Source: Siderastrea siderea
Lineage: Eukaryota > Cnidaria > Anthozoa > Scleractinia > Rhizangiidae
Assembly (NCBI GenBank): GCA_964030785.1
Contig: OZ034968.1
Coordinates: 24,573,186 to 24,637,185, forward strand
Length of the DNA: 64,000 nt
Direction: 5' to 3'
Under the pieces are notes generated by a model. It saw nothing but the letters and a program-made list of their open reading frames with translations. It made no database searches and was not told the DNA's origin. Positions 24,192 to 35,760 of this stretch are shown piece by piece (the stretch's first letter is position 1; every line of letters begins with the position of its first letter). The translations under genes and the position numbers were made by a program.

Positions 24192-24777
24192 AACTGGGAG
24201 CTGGTCATTAAATTGGTTCGCAATATACCCGGGAAAGATGAAGATGAAATTATGAATATATGAAGTTCATATATTTGAACTGCGGAATGAAGAAATAAAT
24301 TGGTCGTTAACAATTCATTGAAAAACTTGAAAATGGGTTTGCTCGAGACGCTCTGTGAGAAATTGGAATTAGAGGTGTCTACTCAATCCGGCCGCAGAAA
24401 AAAGGCCCCGTATATTGCGGCGCTTAGTGATCTTGTTGCTGGTTGTTCCTGTGGCGGCCGCTCTTGACTCTCAGGATCCGATTAACACTCTCACTTCATA
24501 CGATCCCCCTCGGGGGGACTCCTAAATGAAAGTGACGGGAATGCTCGTCGTCTCACTTAGGGGTGTGAATTGCAGATTTTGGTGTCGCTTAGGATTTACG
24601 GTAAGCCAATATTTTTACCCATCGCTTAGGGCTGTGCTTAAAGAAACATCTATATGAAAAAAACCAAACACCGTCAATCTTTAGCGCAATTAAAATCACT
24701 GTCAGTAGCTCTTACTTGGTGGTCTGTTTTAGCATGATCTCCCTTAGAGGTCAAATTAAGCCTGTGCCACGCCCACA

Positions 24778-27170
24778 TTTTTGGAATTAGGAAACTTCAC
24801 AGAATCCCGCTTCCACCGCCAAGGTTTGTCGAGGCTAGGAATTATAAACACTACGACCCCGCTTTGTTTTGCGAGGATTTAAACAGCATCCCTTGGGATA
24901 TCTTAGAACTTGACCAAACTCCTAATGATGCGTGGCAGTCATTCAAAGACCTATTTCTCACAGCGGCCGATGAACACGCGCCCGTTGTCACGCGCCGTGT
25001 CCGCGGAAGATCTGTGCCATGGTTAACGCCTGAGATAAAAGACCTCATGCATCAGCGTGATTATCAACACAAAAAAGCGATAACAACAAACAAAGAGCTT
25101 CACTGGAGCAACTACAAACGATTACGTAATGCTGTGAACACAAAAATGCGTAAAGAAAAATGTTGTTATTATTCCACCCAGCTCTCTAATGATCAAAGCT
25201 CTAAAGAAATGTGGCGAACACTAAACAAGATCTTACCAAAACAAAAGAAATCTGCGCCCGGAGGATCAGAAACAATGTCGGCAACGAACTTTAACAAGTT
25301 CTTTACATCAATTGCAAAGAATCTATGCAGTGTCTTCAAAGACCCTGCCTTGCCTAGAATTTTAGCCCCCAGAGTTAACAATGACTTTGCTCTGCAAGAA
25401 GTTAGTGCTAGTTTCGTGCGCCACGAGCTGTCAAAGTTAAAATCATCCAAAGTTACCGGGCTTGACAAAATCCCCGCTAAACTCCTCAAAGATGCATCCT
25501 CTGTAATAGCCAAGCCAATCACTTATCTCATAAACCTCACAATTTCGTCTGGCGAAATACCATCTCAGTGGAAGGAGGCTAAAGTAACTCCCATCTTTAA
25601 GGCAGGGAAAAAGGTTGACGAGAACAACTATCGTCCGATTTCAGTTCTCCCCCTCGTTTCCAAGATCATGGAACGAGCGGTCCAAGTTCAACTGTTAGCA
25701 TTTTTTGAGGTTAACAAAGTTCTATCGCTATATCAATCCGGCTTCCGTAAGAAGCATTCTACCGAAACGGCGGTCGTCCACTTGGTCGATCATATTTTAG
25801 AACACATGGACAAACAACAGTTGACTGGTGCTGCCTTTATTGACTTAAAAAAGGCTTTCGATCTTGTTGATCACAAATGTCTCCTTCACAAGCTAGAGCA
25901 CTATGGAGTTAGAGGACACAGTCTCCGCTGGTTCAGAAACTATCTCACCACTCGCTCGCAGCGAGTTCAATATGGAAAGGAGTTATCATCTAGCCTTCCT
26001 CTCGACTACGGTGTTCCTCACGGTTCCTTGTTGGGGCCTCTTTTATTTGTGATACACATAAACGATTTGCCTCAATGTTTACTTCATTCGTCGATTAGCA
26101 TGTATGCGGATGACACTGTTATCTATTATTCTGGATCTGAGGTCAACAACATTAGGGAAAATTTACAAGAAGACCTCAACCGTGTTGAGCAGTGGTTGGT
26201 GGGCAGTAAGCTAATACTAAATCAGAGCAAAACCAAAGGGTTACTCTTTGGAACAAGACAATTGCTGCAAACCACCTCAGACTTTGTCCTGCAGATTCAA
26301 GGCAAGGACATAGAGAGAGTGACAAAGTTCAATTACCTTGGGACTATGCTCGATGAACAGCTTCACTGGAAAGAGCATATAGACACTACTTGTAACAAAG
26401 TTAATAAGCGTCTGGGACTTCTTGCACGGATACGATCTTGCCTCACTCTTAAAGCAGCAAAGTGTGTCTACAATACCCTTATTGACCCAATCTTAAGTTA
26501 TACTGACACTGCTTGGGGTGAACTGTCTGTTGGCTCCAGCAAAAGTCTACAGCGGCTGCAAAACCGTGCTGCCCGTATCATTCTTAAGCGTGACTCTTCT
26601 AGAGATACTTTTAATGTTTTAGGGTGGGCTGACTTAGAAACAAACCGTAAAATACACAAATGTGTTTTAGTTTATAAATGTCTGCATAACTTAGTTCCTC
26701 AGTATTTAAGTAACTATTTCATTAGGAACTACAATGTACATGGCTACAACACTCGAAGGAAGGCTGACCTCCATCTACCTAAACCCAAGCTTAGCTTTGG
26801 CAAGCGTACTTTTAGATTTTCTGGCTCAGCCCTTTTTAACTCACTACCTTTAAAAATCCAACAAGCTGCATCTCTCTCCTCTTTTAAAAATCTTGTTAAA
26901 GCCCACTTTTTTTCATAGCACCTAATTTACGATATTTATCTTTTCTATATACCGTTCATGCTTGTAATTCGTTTTAGTTTTTAAACTCTTTTTATATAAC
27001 TATTTTAAATTACTAAACATTAGCTTTTAACTCTATTTTTATAACTATTTTAAACAATTAGATATTTTATATTTTTAGAAATTGTATTTAGCAGGGCCCC
27101 TCTGGAGACCAGCAACTGTGCTGAATGGGCCACCCTGTATAAATAAAGTTTTACCTACCTACCTACCTAC
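24778..27170 (+). mobile_element. LINE insertion (CR1/L2-like), 5'-truncated, in the fold-back right arm
   Basis: The left arm of the fold-back gives the uninterrupted reference: 'cacgcccacattggtctcc' on the complementary strand. Here that sequence is split after 'cccacatt' and resumes as 'cattggtctcc', so the inserted block is defined to within a few bases, with at most a 4-bp CATT duplication. The block begins inside the coding region, carries a full reverse transcriptase frame and ends with AATAAA followed by TACC repeats (27151-27170). Because the coding frame is open for about 700 codons, the insertion is probably much younger than the fold-back. Confidence 0.85.
24864..26918 (+). CDS. 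Non-LTR retrotransposon reverse transcriptase (5'-truncated, frame open)
   Basis: An open frame of 684 codons; the frame is open upstream to the insertion point at about 24780, so the true N-terminus (apurinic-type endonuclease) is missing and no genuine start codon exists. Reverse transcriptase motifs appear in order: ENNYRPISVLP near residue 255, QSGFRKKHSTE near 292, FIDLKKAFD (first catalytic Asp) near 324, GVPHGSLLGPLLF near 383 and YADD near 413. GVPHGS has His where GVPQGS is usual, which may weaken activity. The C-terminal part (HNLVPQYLSNYF, GSALFNSLPLKIQ) is typical of the CR1/L2/Jockey group. It would copy LINE RNA at a nicked target, but lacks the endonuclease. Confidence 0.85.
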   Translation: MFCEDLNSIPWDILELDQTPNDAWQSFKDLFLTAADEHAPVVTRRVRGRSVPWLTPEIKDLMHQRDYQHKKAITTNKELHWSNYKRLRNAVNTKMRKEKCCYYSTQLSNDQSSKEMWRTLNKILPKQKKSAPGGSETMSATNFNKFFTSIAKNLCSVFKDPALPRILAPRVNNDFALQEVSASFVRHELSKLKSSKVTGLDKIPAKLLKDASSVIAKPITYLINLTISSGEIPSQWKEAKVTPIFKAGKKVDENNYRPISVLPLVSKIMERAVQVQLLAFFEVNKVLSLYQSGFRKKHSTETAVVHLVDHILEHMDKQQLTGAAFIDLKKAFDLVDHKCLLHKLEHYGVRGHSLRWFRNYLTTRSQRVQYGKELSSSLPLDYGVPHGSLLGPLLFVIHINDLPQCLLHSSISMYADDTVIYYSGSEVNNIRENLQEDLNRVEQWLVGSKLILNQSKTKGLLFGTRQLLQTTSDFVLQIQGKDIERVTKFNYLGTMLDEQLHWKEHIDTTCNKVNKRLGLLARIRSCLTLKAAKCVYNTLIDPILSYTDTAWGELSVGSSKSLQRLQNRAARIILKRDSSRDTFNVLGWADLETNRKIHKCVLVYKCLHNLVPQYLSNYFIRNYNVHGYNTRRKADLHLPKPKLSFGKRTFRFSGSALFNSLPLKIQQAASLSSFKNLVKAHFFS

Positions 27171-29515
27171 CATTGGTCTCCTTTAGGGGTTTAATTCTAA
27201 TTTTCCGACGACCGTCCCCGCCACTTTCATACGAGAGTCCCCCCAGGATACGATCATACAATCTATATAACCCAAACCTCTTTTAGTTCGAAATCTAAGC
27301 TAAATAGAGCTACTTGTCTCACTTCATCACAGTAAAACTCGATAGCAAGACCTTTCGTTTAAGCGGGTTAGTTCTGGGTATCCATTGACGGTTTAAGTTG
27401 AGTTATGGAAATTCTACTGTACATCGAAAACCGTCATTTCCTTGAATTGTCATATGAGAGGCTGGACCACCAAGCCAGAATAAATCATGATTCCTTCGCA
27501 TATGGTTTTCAAAATCAAAATTTTGGCGTGTCGGGTTTTCTGTTTACGTACCTGCGGAGGTGGAACCGTTTATATTTGGGGAAGCATTTTGTTTCGTTTA
27601 GATGTTTTAGTCCGAACGTTTTATTCCGTGGCTACATATAAATACTTGGCACAGATTTTATTTTACTCAGGAGGTTAAGATAGGAAACGACGCAGTTGCT
27701 TTGTGTTACTGGACATTCTCACTTGTGCTAAAGCTTTGCATTTTTGCGATTTACTCATACCCCTCACTCCCACCCTCCCCCTCCCCCTCCTGCCAAAGAA
27801 AATAACAAAATTGTCATGTATGAAGGACAATCGTAAATCAGGCCTTCCAAAATCTCTCCATTTTTTATCGGTTACTGGAATGCATCCTATTTTCATCCCC
27901 AAGTTATGGGAATATCCTTTTCTGTATTCTCAAACGTTCATATTATTATTGTTTTATATATAAACTTATTTCTGGCTTTGTTTTCGTTATTGGTTTTGTC
28001 GATGAGTCGAGAACATTTTCTTAGGGAAATGTGTTAGTTTTCTGCCACTCTTCTTGTGGTTTTTGTTTTCGTTTTCCTTTTTCTGTTTTCTTTTTCTAAT
28101 TTTCGCGGACGCGCTGCTGTGCATATCCATGTAATTTTGTATGTCACGCAACGTGACAACCTGTTGTCGCCTCCACAAAATAAAAACGTACACCTACCAG
28201 GAAGAAAATTCCAATTTGCTGCCTTTTCTTCGAAGGGGATAAGACATCTTCCGCATTGTTCAGACGTCTGTACCACAAAAAGACGAGTAAGTGAATAACT
28301 ATACTTATATAGGCAACAAAGGGATTTCGTAGGTGGCCTTTGACTCAGGTCGGATATTGGATTGAAATCAGAGTGAACAGAGAGAAGCGCCTTATACAAA
28401 TAATGTATTTTCCTTTATACCTATTTATATTAACATAGTCTCAGCAGCAATACATTGTTGACAGTGTTGTTATGCATGTTTAAGCGTTACTTTTCACGGC
28501 GCAAAATCAAAATTTTAGTGATATAAGATTGTCTGTAGTGTGGTGTGACGCAGTAGAAATATCTCTCATGGTAAACGTTTTAATATTTGTCGTTCAAAGT
28601 TCCTATTAAAGTAAGCAAGTCTTATAATCAGTACGTCAACTAAAAGCATATCGATTGGCGAAATATGTAAAGTTGGCGGCTACTCGGCGGTTTTCTATTA
28701 CAAACCTAATTCTTTTCGACGTTTGTACAACTTCCTGTTCGAATTCCCCCGTACACACGTCGGAGGATTGTTTATTTAGTGCTTAATGTTCCCGTATTTG
28801 AAAATAATCGAGTTTGATTAAAAAAGTCAAGTTATTGCTACAGATATAAAGTGTTAAGATTTAAAAACAAATAAAATTGGGAGCATTGACCAAAATGACC
28901 AACGTATCATTGATTTGTGTTTCAAAATGATATGCAGCTTGTAATATGAGAACAACAGAGAAAACGGCGAAATGTGTGAAAATGGTCTCTACGTTTTTGC
29001 CTCTAGCGCGCTTGCTTTTTACGGGCCAAACTAACCATTTCAGTATGATAAAGAAGAATAATTGCCCGTTCCATAGAATCCCTTTTTGCCCTGTAGATAC
29101 GTACACCTCCGGCGCTGTGATCTTCCGAAATAAGGTAAAATTTGATGAATCAACTGAAGAGCGAATGCTATATTTTTTAAGCGTGTAAATAGAAAAGAAA
29201 AATTGTTAACATGGCAATGAAATGTAGTTTAAAAGAAAGTCCAAGGGATGAATAACAAATGGTGAAAAAGTGAATTTAGTCCGAGCTTTTGTTGTCATGT
29301 TCTGGCGAGTTGAATTTGCATAATTTACCTCGGCCGGCGGTTGGGCAGCTTTTCGAACTTTGTCCGTTTTTGTCAAAATAAGGCCTCGCTGGAACTTTTG
29401 GGTCTCGTTTTTAAAAAGGTTCACCAAAAGGGTCTTTTTGGTGTAGAAAAAGAAAATTCGAATTTTCGCTTCCTGACCGCGGATTCTCGAAAGTTACAGA
29501 CTGTGGCTCTTAAAA

Positions 29516-30620
29516 ACTCACGCTTCCTGTATGATCAAGGGTTCAAAAACTGCAAAACATATCAAAAATAGTACATGTAAAAGCACTCAGCCACTCTTTC
29601 AGTTTTTTTGTAAACCCTGTGGAAACAGTTGCACTCTTTTTGAAATATCGAACTAAACTGAATTTAAGCAGGGCTGCGACGCAGATTGATGATAAATTTA
29701 AACAACAAATGGTGAAAAACACGAGGACTTTTTCGACGCATACGAGCATCTACGCGCTAATCACACAAAAAGAATACGAGAAATGTATACCGTCGAGTAT
29801 TTTGTTCTTGATTTCGCCCGATTGAGAAGCTATTTCAAAAACTTGTGCACTCTATATGTTTCATCAGGGTTTCCAAACACTCGAAAACAGTAAAGGCCTA
29901 CGTTCTTAAATTTGAAATATTACGTGAAAATGTGATATCTATCGTATCGGCATATTCTTTTGTGTTTTCTTGGCGCTGATTGGATGTTTTCTGGTAATGT
30001 GGATGGTAGCCAAGTATTTTAATATAAGCTGTTTGTATGGCTTTAGCGCTTCCGTCGGTAAGTTTTGCTGAAGGTGTGGCTAAACAGGTTGTTCACTTTG
30101 TATTTGTTGAGATCTCCAACGACACTTCGCCAAATGAAAATACTAGGTCGCGCATTCAGTTCAATCCTAAAAATTAAACAAACCACAAGTCTTGGTGTTT
30201 CTCCAAACAACAAACCAACAGCAAATTATTAAAATTAGTGAAATGCCTTGGACATTGAAACAGTCATTAACGACAAAATGATTGTATTCAAGGGAAACCG
30301 TTCCGTTCGCTCTGCTTCTTAAAGGAGAAGGTCACTCCAGAAACGGTGTATTTTTTGAAATCGACAATAAAAAGATAACTCTAAGTTGAGTTACTGACCG
30401 TGGTTTTAGCTTCTAAAGTGCATCCGATCCCACTGAAATTCCTCTTCATAGAGGACCAAAATTCAACACTGCGCGCCGCCATTTTGAATCGTACTTAGCA
30501 GCCTGGTCGCTTGTCCGTGACGTCAATTTGTACAACGAGACCAGCGGTCGGGTAACGTGGGCTCTAAAAAACGGAAAAGAAAACCCGAAAACCAAATTTC
30601 AATGCCTAGCAAGAAACAAC
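29516..30620. other. Unannotated stretch between fold-backs 1 and 2
   Basis: No gene recognised. A MITE-like stretch beginning near 30340 ('gtcactccagaaacggtg') may be a dispersed repeat, but its end was not defined. Confidence 0.4.
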
Positions 30621-32045
30621 TTAAGTGGCTGTCCGCGTAAGAATCGACCACTTAATTTTGATCAAATTTTCGATTTCCTTCAAACGTTCTGTACAAAACA
30701 AGGTCGATATAGGACTAATGAAATACATTCCGTTTGTTGGTAATCTTCAGTATACCCGAGATTTTGAGGCAAATGCTGTTGACACCCGGAGCCCCCAAAA
30801 TCGCCCTTTCGTCGAGCCGAAATTAGCCAATTTTGGGAAGTCTGCTGACGACCGCATATTTATCCAAAAAATCTAACTTTTATACCAGTAATACATACGT
30901 CATGTTACTTTAGAAAGATGATGGAAACAGTTTAAATTATCAGGACTTGTTTAAACGAGAGAGTCTCAAACTGGCCAATGCTAACGGTATCAGCAAGAAG
31001 CGGGTCAAGTGGTAAGACAAAAACAAACGTTTCAAAAAATTCTGACTTACTCTGACAATCTTTTGTATTTTTCTACAGGGTATTAGGATAGTGAACCTAA
31101 ACTACTTATTAATATTTCGTGGACATCTAACATGTGAAGAGAAACAGTTGCAACAATTTTGGAGAAATGCGTTATTTGGCAACAACTGCAATTGGACCGA
31201 TTGTGACAACGAGCGTACAAATTTTGAATTCTTTGCCTTGTTCACGGATGAAAATGGGCAAGCACTATAACTCAAAGGGTAGAAATTAAAACCATACCTT
31301 AAAAGTTGTCCAGCTTCACTTCTAGGGCTGTTTTTCAACTGCTAACCGGCTACAAATTTTACGGCTCTGCAACGGATTCCATCAATTTCGTAGTCTTCTT
31401 TCATCTGCTTGCAGGCGGCGATCTTGTGAGCTAAAAGCCTGAAGAACTCCATTATGTTGCGTGAAGAGAGTGACCAAATTCACTGTAAGAATCTGCTGGT
31501 TAAGGAAACGCCAGTGACAAGTAAAAGAACGAAGACAAACCGGGAAATGACACCTGAAAAATACTACGCCGTCCATCTTGTTTCAAGTGTATTACCGCTG
31601 ACCGCAACAACACATTTTGCACACTTGATCGTAGCGGAAATCACACCGGAAATTTAAACCGGAAATTACCAACTTGCAAGTGACCAGCAATTCGATTGCC
31701 TTACAAACCAGTTTACTAAAATAATTCACATTCTAATTATAGTTTTGATTGTGCTGCGTCTCACGAGAATTACGATACGAAATAATCCTACAGTTACAGA
31801 TAGCCTACTAAAGGTCAACTCATACATACAAACACCTTTATTTCTTTATGCGGGGGTGATCCAGTCAGAGTCAAAACTAGCTACTCTCTGTTATCAAAAG
31901 GAGCCCTGGCAAACTAAACTATTACAATTACTACTCAAACTTGGAAATTCCTAGACATACAGCAGAATATGCTTGTAGGAGACCTTGATATCACTGACAT
32001 TCTTTAATCTGTCTTAGGCAAACGTGAGATAAGCCGGCGACTGCA
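30621..32045 (+). repeat. Fold-back 2, left arm
   Basis: A 1.4-kb inverted copy of 33836-35107. The outer end reads 'ttaagtggctgtccgcg' (complement 'cagccacttaa' ends near 35107); the inner end reads 'aagccggcgactgcag' (complement 'ctgcaatcgccggctt' near 33838). The arms differ by scattered substitutions and short indels. The arm contains two exon-like segments (30914-31270). Confidence 0.8.
30914..31270 (+). CDS. Two-exon gene fragment inside fold-back 2
   Basis: Exon-like 30914-31011 follows an acceptor-like 'gttactttag' and ends at a strong donor (AAGTG|GTAAGA). A 75-bp intron-like stretch with a pyrimidine-rich run ends at TATTAG, and the frame then continues through 31087-31270 to TAA without a stop. 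The encoded pieces include KLANANGISKKRVKW and FWRNALFGNNCNWTDCDNER, a Cys/Asn-rich ending with no family I recognise. The mirror copy in the right arm (about 34838-34480, minus strand) keeps the donor and second exon but has lost the first acceptor (TAG changed to TGG). Gene, captured exons or chance are all possible; splice signals and matching frame favour captured exons. Confidence 0.4.
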
Positions 32046-32292
32046 GGCACCTCTCATCGCTCCCGGCCGCTAAGACGTTCGAGCTGATTGACTAAATCAC
32101 TTTTTCACTGAATGACTGACTGTGCGATTGACGGATTGATTGACTAACCGATCGACTGTTTCATTGGTTGCTTTTAACTAAAATTGATTGTTTGACCGAT
32201 TGACAGATTGACTCGCAAAATGATCAATCAATGATCGATCGATTGGTTGATTGATTGATTGATTGATTGATGGATGGATAAATGGATGGATG

Positions 32293-32345
<53 letters not shown>

Positions 32346-33835
32346 GTTGATTGATTGATCGATCAATCGATCCCACTGGAAACAAGTAGCTTCGATTCTC
32401 ATGGACCATCCACCACCGTAACAAAATAAAAGTACCGGATCCTGTAGCAAAGAATCTAATCATCAAAAAATAAAGAACCAAATACCATAAAACAGCAAGG
32501 CTGGTTTGGGAGGTTTGTTTAAGGGAGGGGGGGTGTAAGAAAAGGTGTGGTCTGAAACCGCAAGACACTTAGTCAGCGGTAAATTATCTTGGCAACAAAA
32601 CCGTTGACTAAAGCATTCTTGAAAAGCTGCATGTTTCTGTTTTCCTTCGTTCCTGGAAATGCTGGTGTAACCTATACAGACTGTGGAGTGTGATCATAAT
32701 ATTGCGTTTGTTTGGTTGTTTTCAAGGGTACAAAAATGTAAAATAATCGTCGATTACAGCACATTTCGGTCAGTCTGTCTTTTTTTATTTGACGCAAATT
32801 GTTCACACCATGCTTCGACAGGCTGTACATTTTTTTTTGTTGCTCAGTATTCTTGCTTGGTTTCTGAGATTACTACTGAGAAATGGGTAGTTCACACAAA
32901 GGGACATGTTTCCAAGACTTGAGATAGGGGCAGGTTCGCCGCACTTGTCCCTATATGTGTGCCTTAAGTGAGGTTTTAACTCGTCCGTGTAAGCTACCAG
33001 CATTTTTCTTTAATTTCACGGCGATTTGATAACGGTTTTGATGAGATGGGAGAAAAGTACTCTTTGTAGACGCAAAAAAAAAGCTGCGGTAGGAGATCCC
33101 CAATGGAAACTTGACCGTTCGTTTTTCACATCGCATACGTTCCGTTCTCACCTCCGCGCAGAATTTCACAATTGTAAAAAAAATCACCTTTAAAAAAATT
33201 AACCTTTTAAAAAATCACCGTTAAATTACAGCAAAAGGGGCCAATACAAAACTTTGACGCAGGCGATATGAAACCCCCTAAGGCATGCAGAGGTTGCAGT
33301 ATACCGGTAATAACAACGCTGATGTCAAATTTAAGAATTATTACAAAAGGACGGAATTTTCGGTTAGTGTAAGTACTTCCTGGTGTCTCTCATAAATACA
33401 AAGAACTGCATTTTTCTTAGGATTTGTGCGAGGCTCTTGTTCCACAAGAAAGCCATCCTTTAGTTTCAGAGATCCATCGTTACTAGAGGAACGAATTCAA
33501 GGAAAGTGGTTGTTCGAGCTTAAGCAGCTCTTAGAACGCCGCACAGGATTGGCTGAGAAAATAATAAACCAGAGATAAACAAACTTGACACAAGCATTGA
33601 CGCCTAGCCCTGACAACAGGGCTGCGAGCAATGAAATAAGAAGGTCTAAGCAGCTGTGTGATACCCGAAAAAAGGAATCCGAGGGCTATAAAGCCTAACC
33701 CCACCCCTTAAAGAGCACACCGTCTAGCCGAAAACACAATAAGACAATATATTAAAAATCGGTCTTTTCAAAATCCAAACGGTTGACATGGTTGACTTGT
33801 CTGGCACAAAATGGTAAACGCTATTAACTTTTTAC
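32046..33835. other. Fold-back 2, central region
   Basis: The single-copy centre between the arms. Apart from the ATTG-type microsatellite (32224-32372) no gene, transposase motif or RNA was recognised. Confidence 0.6.
32224..32372. repeat. TGAT/TGGA microsatellite
   Basis: An array of the 4-base unit TGAT with interruptions by TGGA units, about 150 bp long. Open frames through it simply encode repeated Ile-Asn-Gln-Ser and are not genes. Confidence 0.9.
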
Positions 33836-35107
33836 TTCTGCAATCGCCGGCTTATCTCACGTTTTCCTCAGACAGATTAAAAATGCTTGTGATATCAAGG
33901 TCGCCTACGAGCATATTCTGTTGTATGTCTAGGAATTTCCAACTTAGAGTTGACCTTAAGTACTTCTCTGTACCGTTAAAGACTTTTTCTTGTAGTTGCA
34001 CAATCAAAACTATTCTCTGATTGTGAAATATTTTATTGAAGTAGTTTGCAAGGCAATCGAATAACTGGTCACTTGCAAGTTAGTGATTTCCGCTTTAAAT
34101 TTCCGGTGTCATTTCCTCTACGATCTAGTGTGCGAAATATGTTGTTGCGGTCAGCGGTAATACACTTGAAACAAGATGGACGGCGTAGTATTTTTCAGGT
34201 GTCATTTCCCGGTTTGTCTTCGTTCTTTTACTTGTCACTGGCGTTTCCTTAACCAGCAGTTTCTTACAGTGAATTTGGTCACTCTCTTCACGCAACATAA
34301 TGGAGTTCTTCAGGCTTTTAGCTCACAAGATCGCCGCCTGCAAGCAGATGAAAGAAGACTACGAAATTGATGGAATCCGTTGCAGAACCGTAAAATTTGT
34401 AGCCGGTTAGCAGTTGAATAACAGCCCTAGAAGTGAAGCTGGACAACTTTTAAGGTATGGTTTTAATTTTTACCCTTTGAGTTATAGTGTTTGCCCATTT
34501 TCATCCGTGAACAAGGCAAAGAATTCGAAATTTGTACGCTCGTTGTCACAATCGGTCCCATTGCAGTTGTTACCAAATAACGAATTTCTCCAAAATTGTT
34601 GCAACTGTTTCTCTTCACATCTTAGAGGTCCACGAAATATTATTAAGTAGTTTAAGTTCACTATCCTAATAACCTGTAGAAAAATACAAAAGATTGTCAG
34701 AGTAAGTCAGAATTTTTTGAAACGTTTGTTTTTGTCTTACCACTTGACCCGCTTCTTGCTGATACCGTTAGCATTGGCCAGTCCTGATAATTTAAAGTGT
34801 TTCTATCATCTTTCCAAAGTAACATGACGTATGTATTACTGGTATAAAAGTTAGATTTTTTGGATAAATATGCGGTCGGCAGCAGACTTCCCAAAATTGG
34901 CTAATTTCGACTCGACGAAAGGGCGATTTTGGGGGCTCCGCGTGTCAACAACATTTGCCTCAAAATCTCGGGTATATTGGAGATTACCAACAAGCGAAAT
35001 GTATTTTCGTTAGTCCTATATCAACTTTGTTTCGTACAGAAAGTTTGACGGAAATCGAAAATTTGATCAAAATTGAGTGGTCGATTCTTACGCGGACAGC
35101 CACTTAA
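33836..35107 (-). repeat. Fold-back 2, right arm
   Basis: Inverted copy of 30621-32045, about 1.27 kb and slightly shorter than the left arm. It contains the mirrored exon-like segments, with a damaged first acceptor site. Confidence 0.8.
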
Positions 35108-35420
35108 ACATATTTTTCGCGTTTAATCTTGAAAAAAACGTGGATCAACTTGGCATTAATTATTGAAAGAAATTCACTGATGGACGCTTAGAACTCTCCC
35201 CGCTCTCTTTAGTGTTTTCAACGCCTCGCTCTTACTGAAGGTGCAGCTCAACAGTAGCGACATCCCATGTCTGTATGTGGCGAAACTCTCAAAATTTATT
35301 CCCAAAAGTATAATTACTTCAGAATCTGTTTTAAATATTATTAATAAGATGATGAGTTCCCATGTTCGGAGACAAGGGTGTAAATAAACACTAACAATGC
35401 TCTGTGTTATGTTTTTGCAG

Positions 35421-35760
35421 GATATGGCCTCAAGTGTAACCAGTGTGTTTCTTTAAAGAGTTGGGATTCCTGTAAGTATAATACACGAGGGTGACTTGTT
35501 CTTCCGGTGAGGATCGCTGTGTCAGAGCCCATGTGGAAGACAAAGTGAACGGCTTATCACTCGCCATGTACGCTAAAGGTTGTGCCGAGTCAGCAGATTG
35601 CACCGAGGACGGCTGTAAGAAACTCCCTCAGGATCCCCGTATGGAGATTACCATGTGCAAATACGAGTGCTGCATTGATGGCCTGTGTAATGGCGCCAAA
35701 ACACCAATGGTCAGCGCCATCATGTTGCTTGCATGCGCTCTTTTCGTTCTCTTTCATTGA
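35421..35760 (+). CDS. Ly6/CD59-like three-finger protein, last exon
   Basis: The exon begins after a good acceptor (tgtttttgcag|) and translates as a Ly6/uPAR domain: GLKCNQC at the start, then C-rich strands including SGEDRC, KGCAESADC and CKYECC, and the closing CCIDGLCN hallmark. A hydrophobic tail follows (residues such as VSAIMLLACALFVLF), expected to be replaced by a GPI anchor, so the protein would sit on the cell surface. The signal-peptide exon must lie upstream and was not found. The frame shifts by one base between 35485 and 35491, after KYNT and before TCSSG, so either this is a pseudogene or the base count there is wrong. A GTAAGT at 35472 could also be a cryptic donor. Confidence 0.7.

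Larger units (their letters stand above)
22796..24298. other. Fold-back 1, central region
   Basis: The asymmetric 1.5-kb centre between the arms. It holds most of the broken C2H2-like gene and, at about 23800-24298, two tandem units (247-bp period) of a tRNA-derived SINE. Confidence 0.75.
23800..24298 (-). mobile_element. Tandem tRNA-derived SINE (two units)
   Basis: Two units 247 bp apart share the phrases 'gatcctcgc', 'attaacgcaac', a tRNA-like segment and 'aattggttcg'. The tRNA-like part on the minus strand supplies the A box (TTAGCTCAATTGG) and B box (GGTTCGAATCC) of an RNA polymerase III promoter. The remaining unit sequence is the SINE body. The second unit is the better preserved. Tandem arrangement could come from insertion of one copy into another or from unequal exchange. 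Confidence 0.65.
24299..29515 (-). repeat. Fold-back 1, right arm (interrupted by a LINE)
   Basis: Inverted copy of 19960-22795. It runs in two pieces, 24299-24777 and 27171-29515, separated by a LINE insertion. Together the pieces total about 2.8 kb, matching the left arm. The first about 60 bases repeat, in plus orientation, the C-terminal codons of the C2H2-like gene. Confidence 0.85.

Noticed and set aside
20302..29188. Matching 80-codon frames at 20302-20544 and 28946-29188, which look conserved
   Set aside because: They are mirror copies within the inverted arms; identity comes from the duplication, and there are no motifs.
32178..32568. Open frames of about 90-114 codons encoding Ile-Asn-Gln-Ser repeats
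   Set aside because: They only translate the TGAT microsatellite and flanks.
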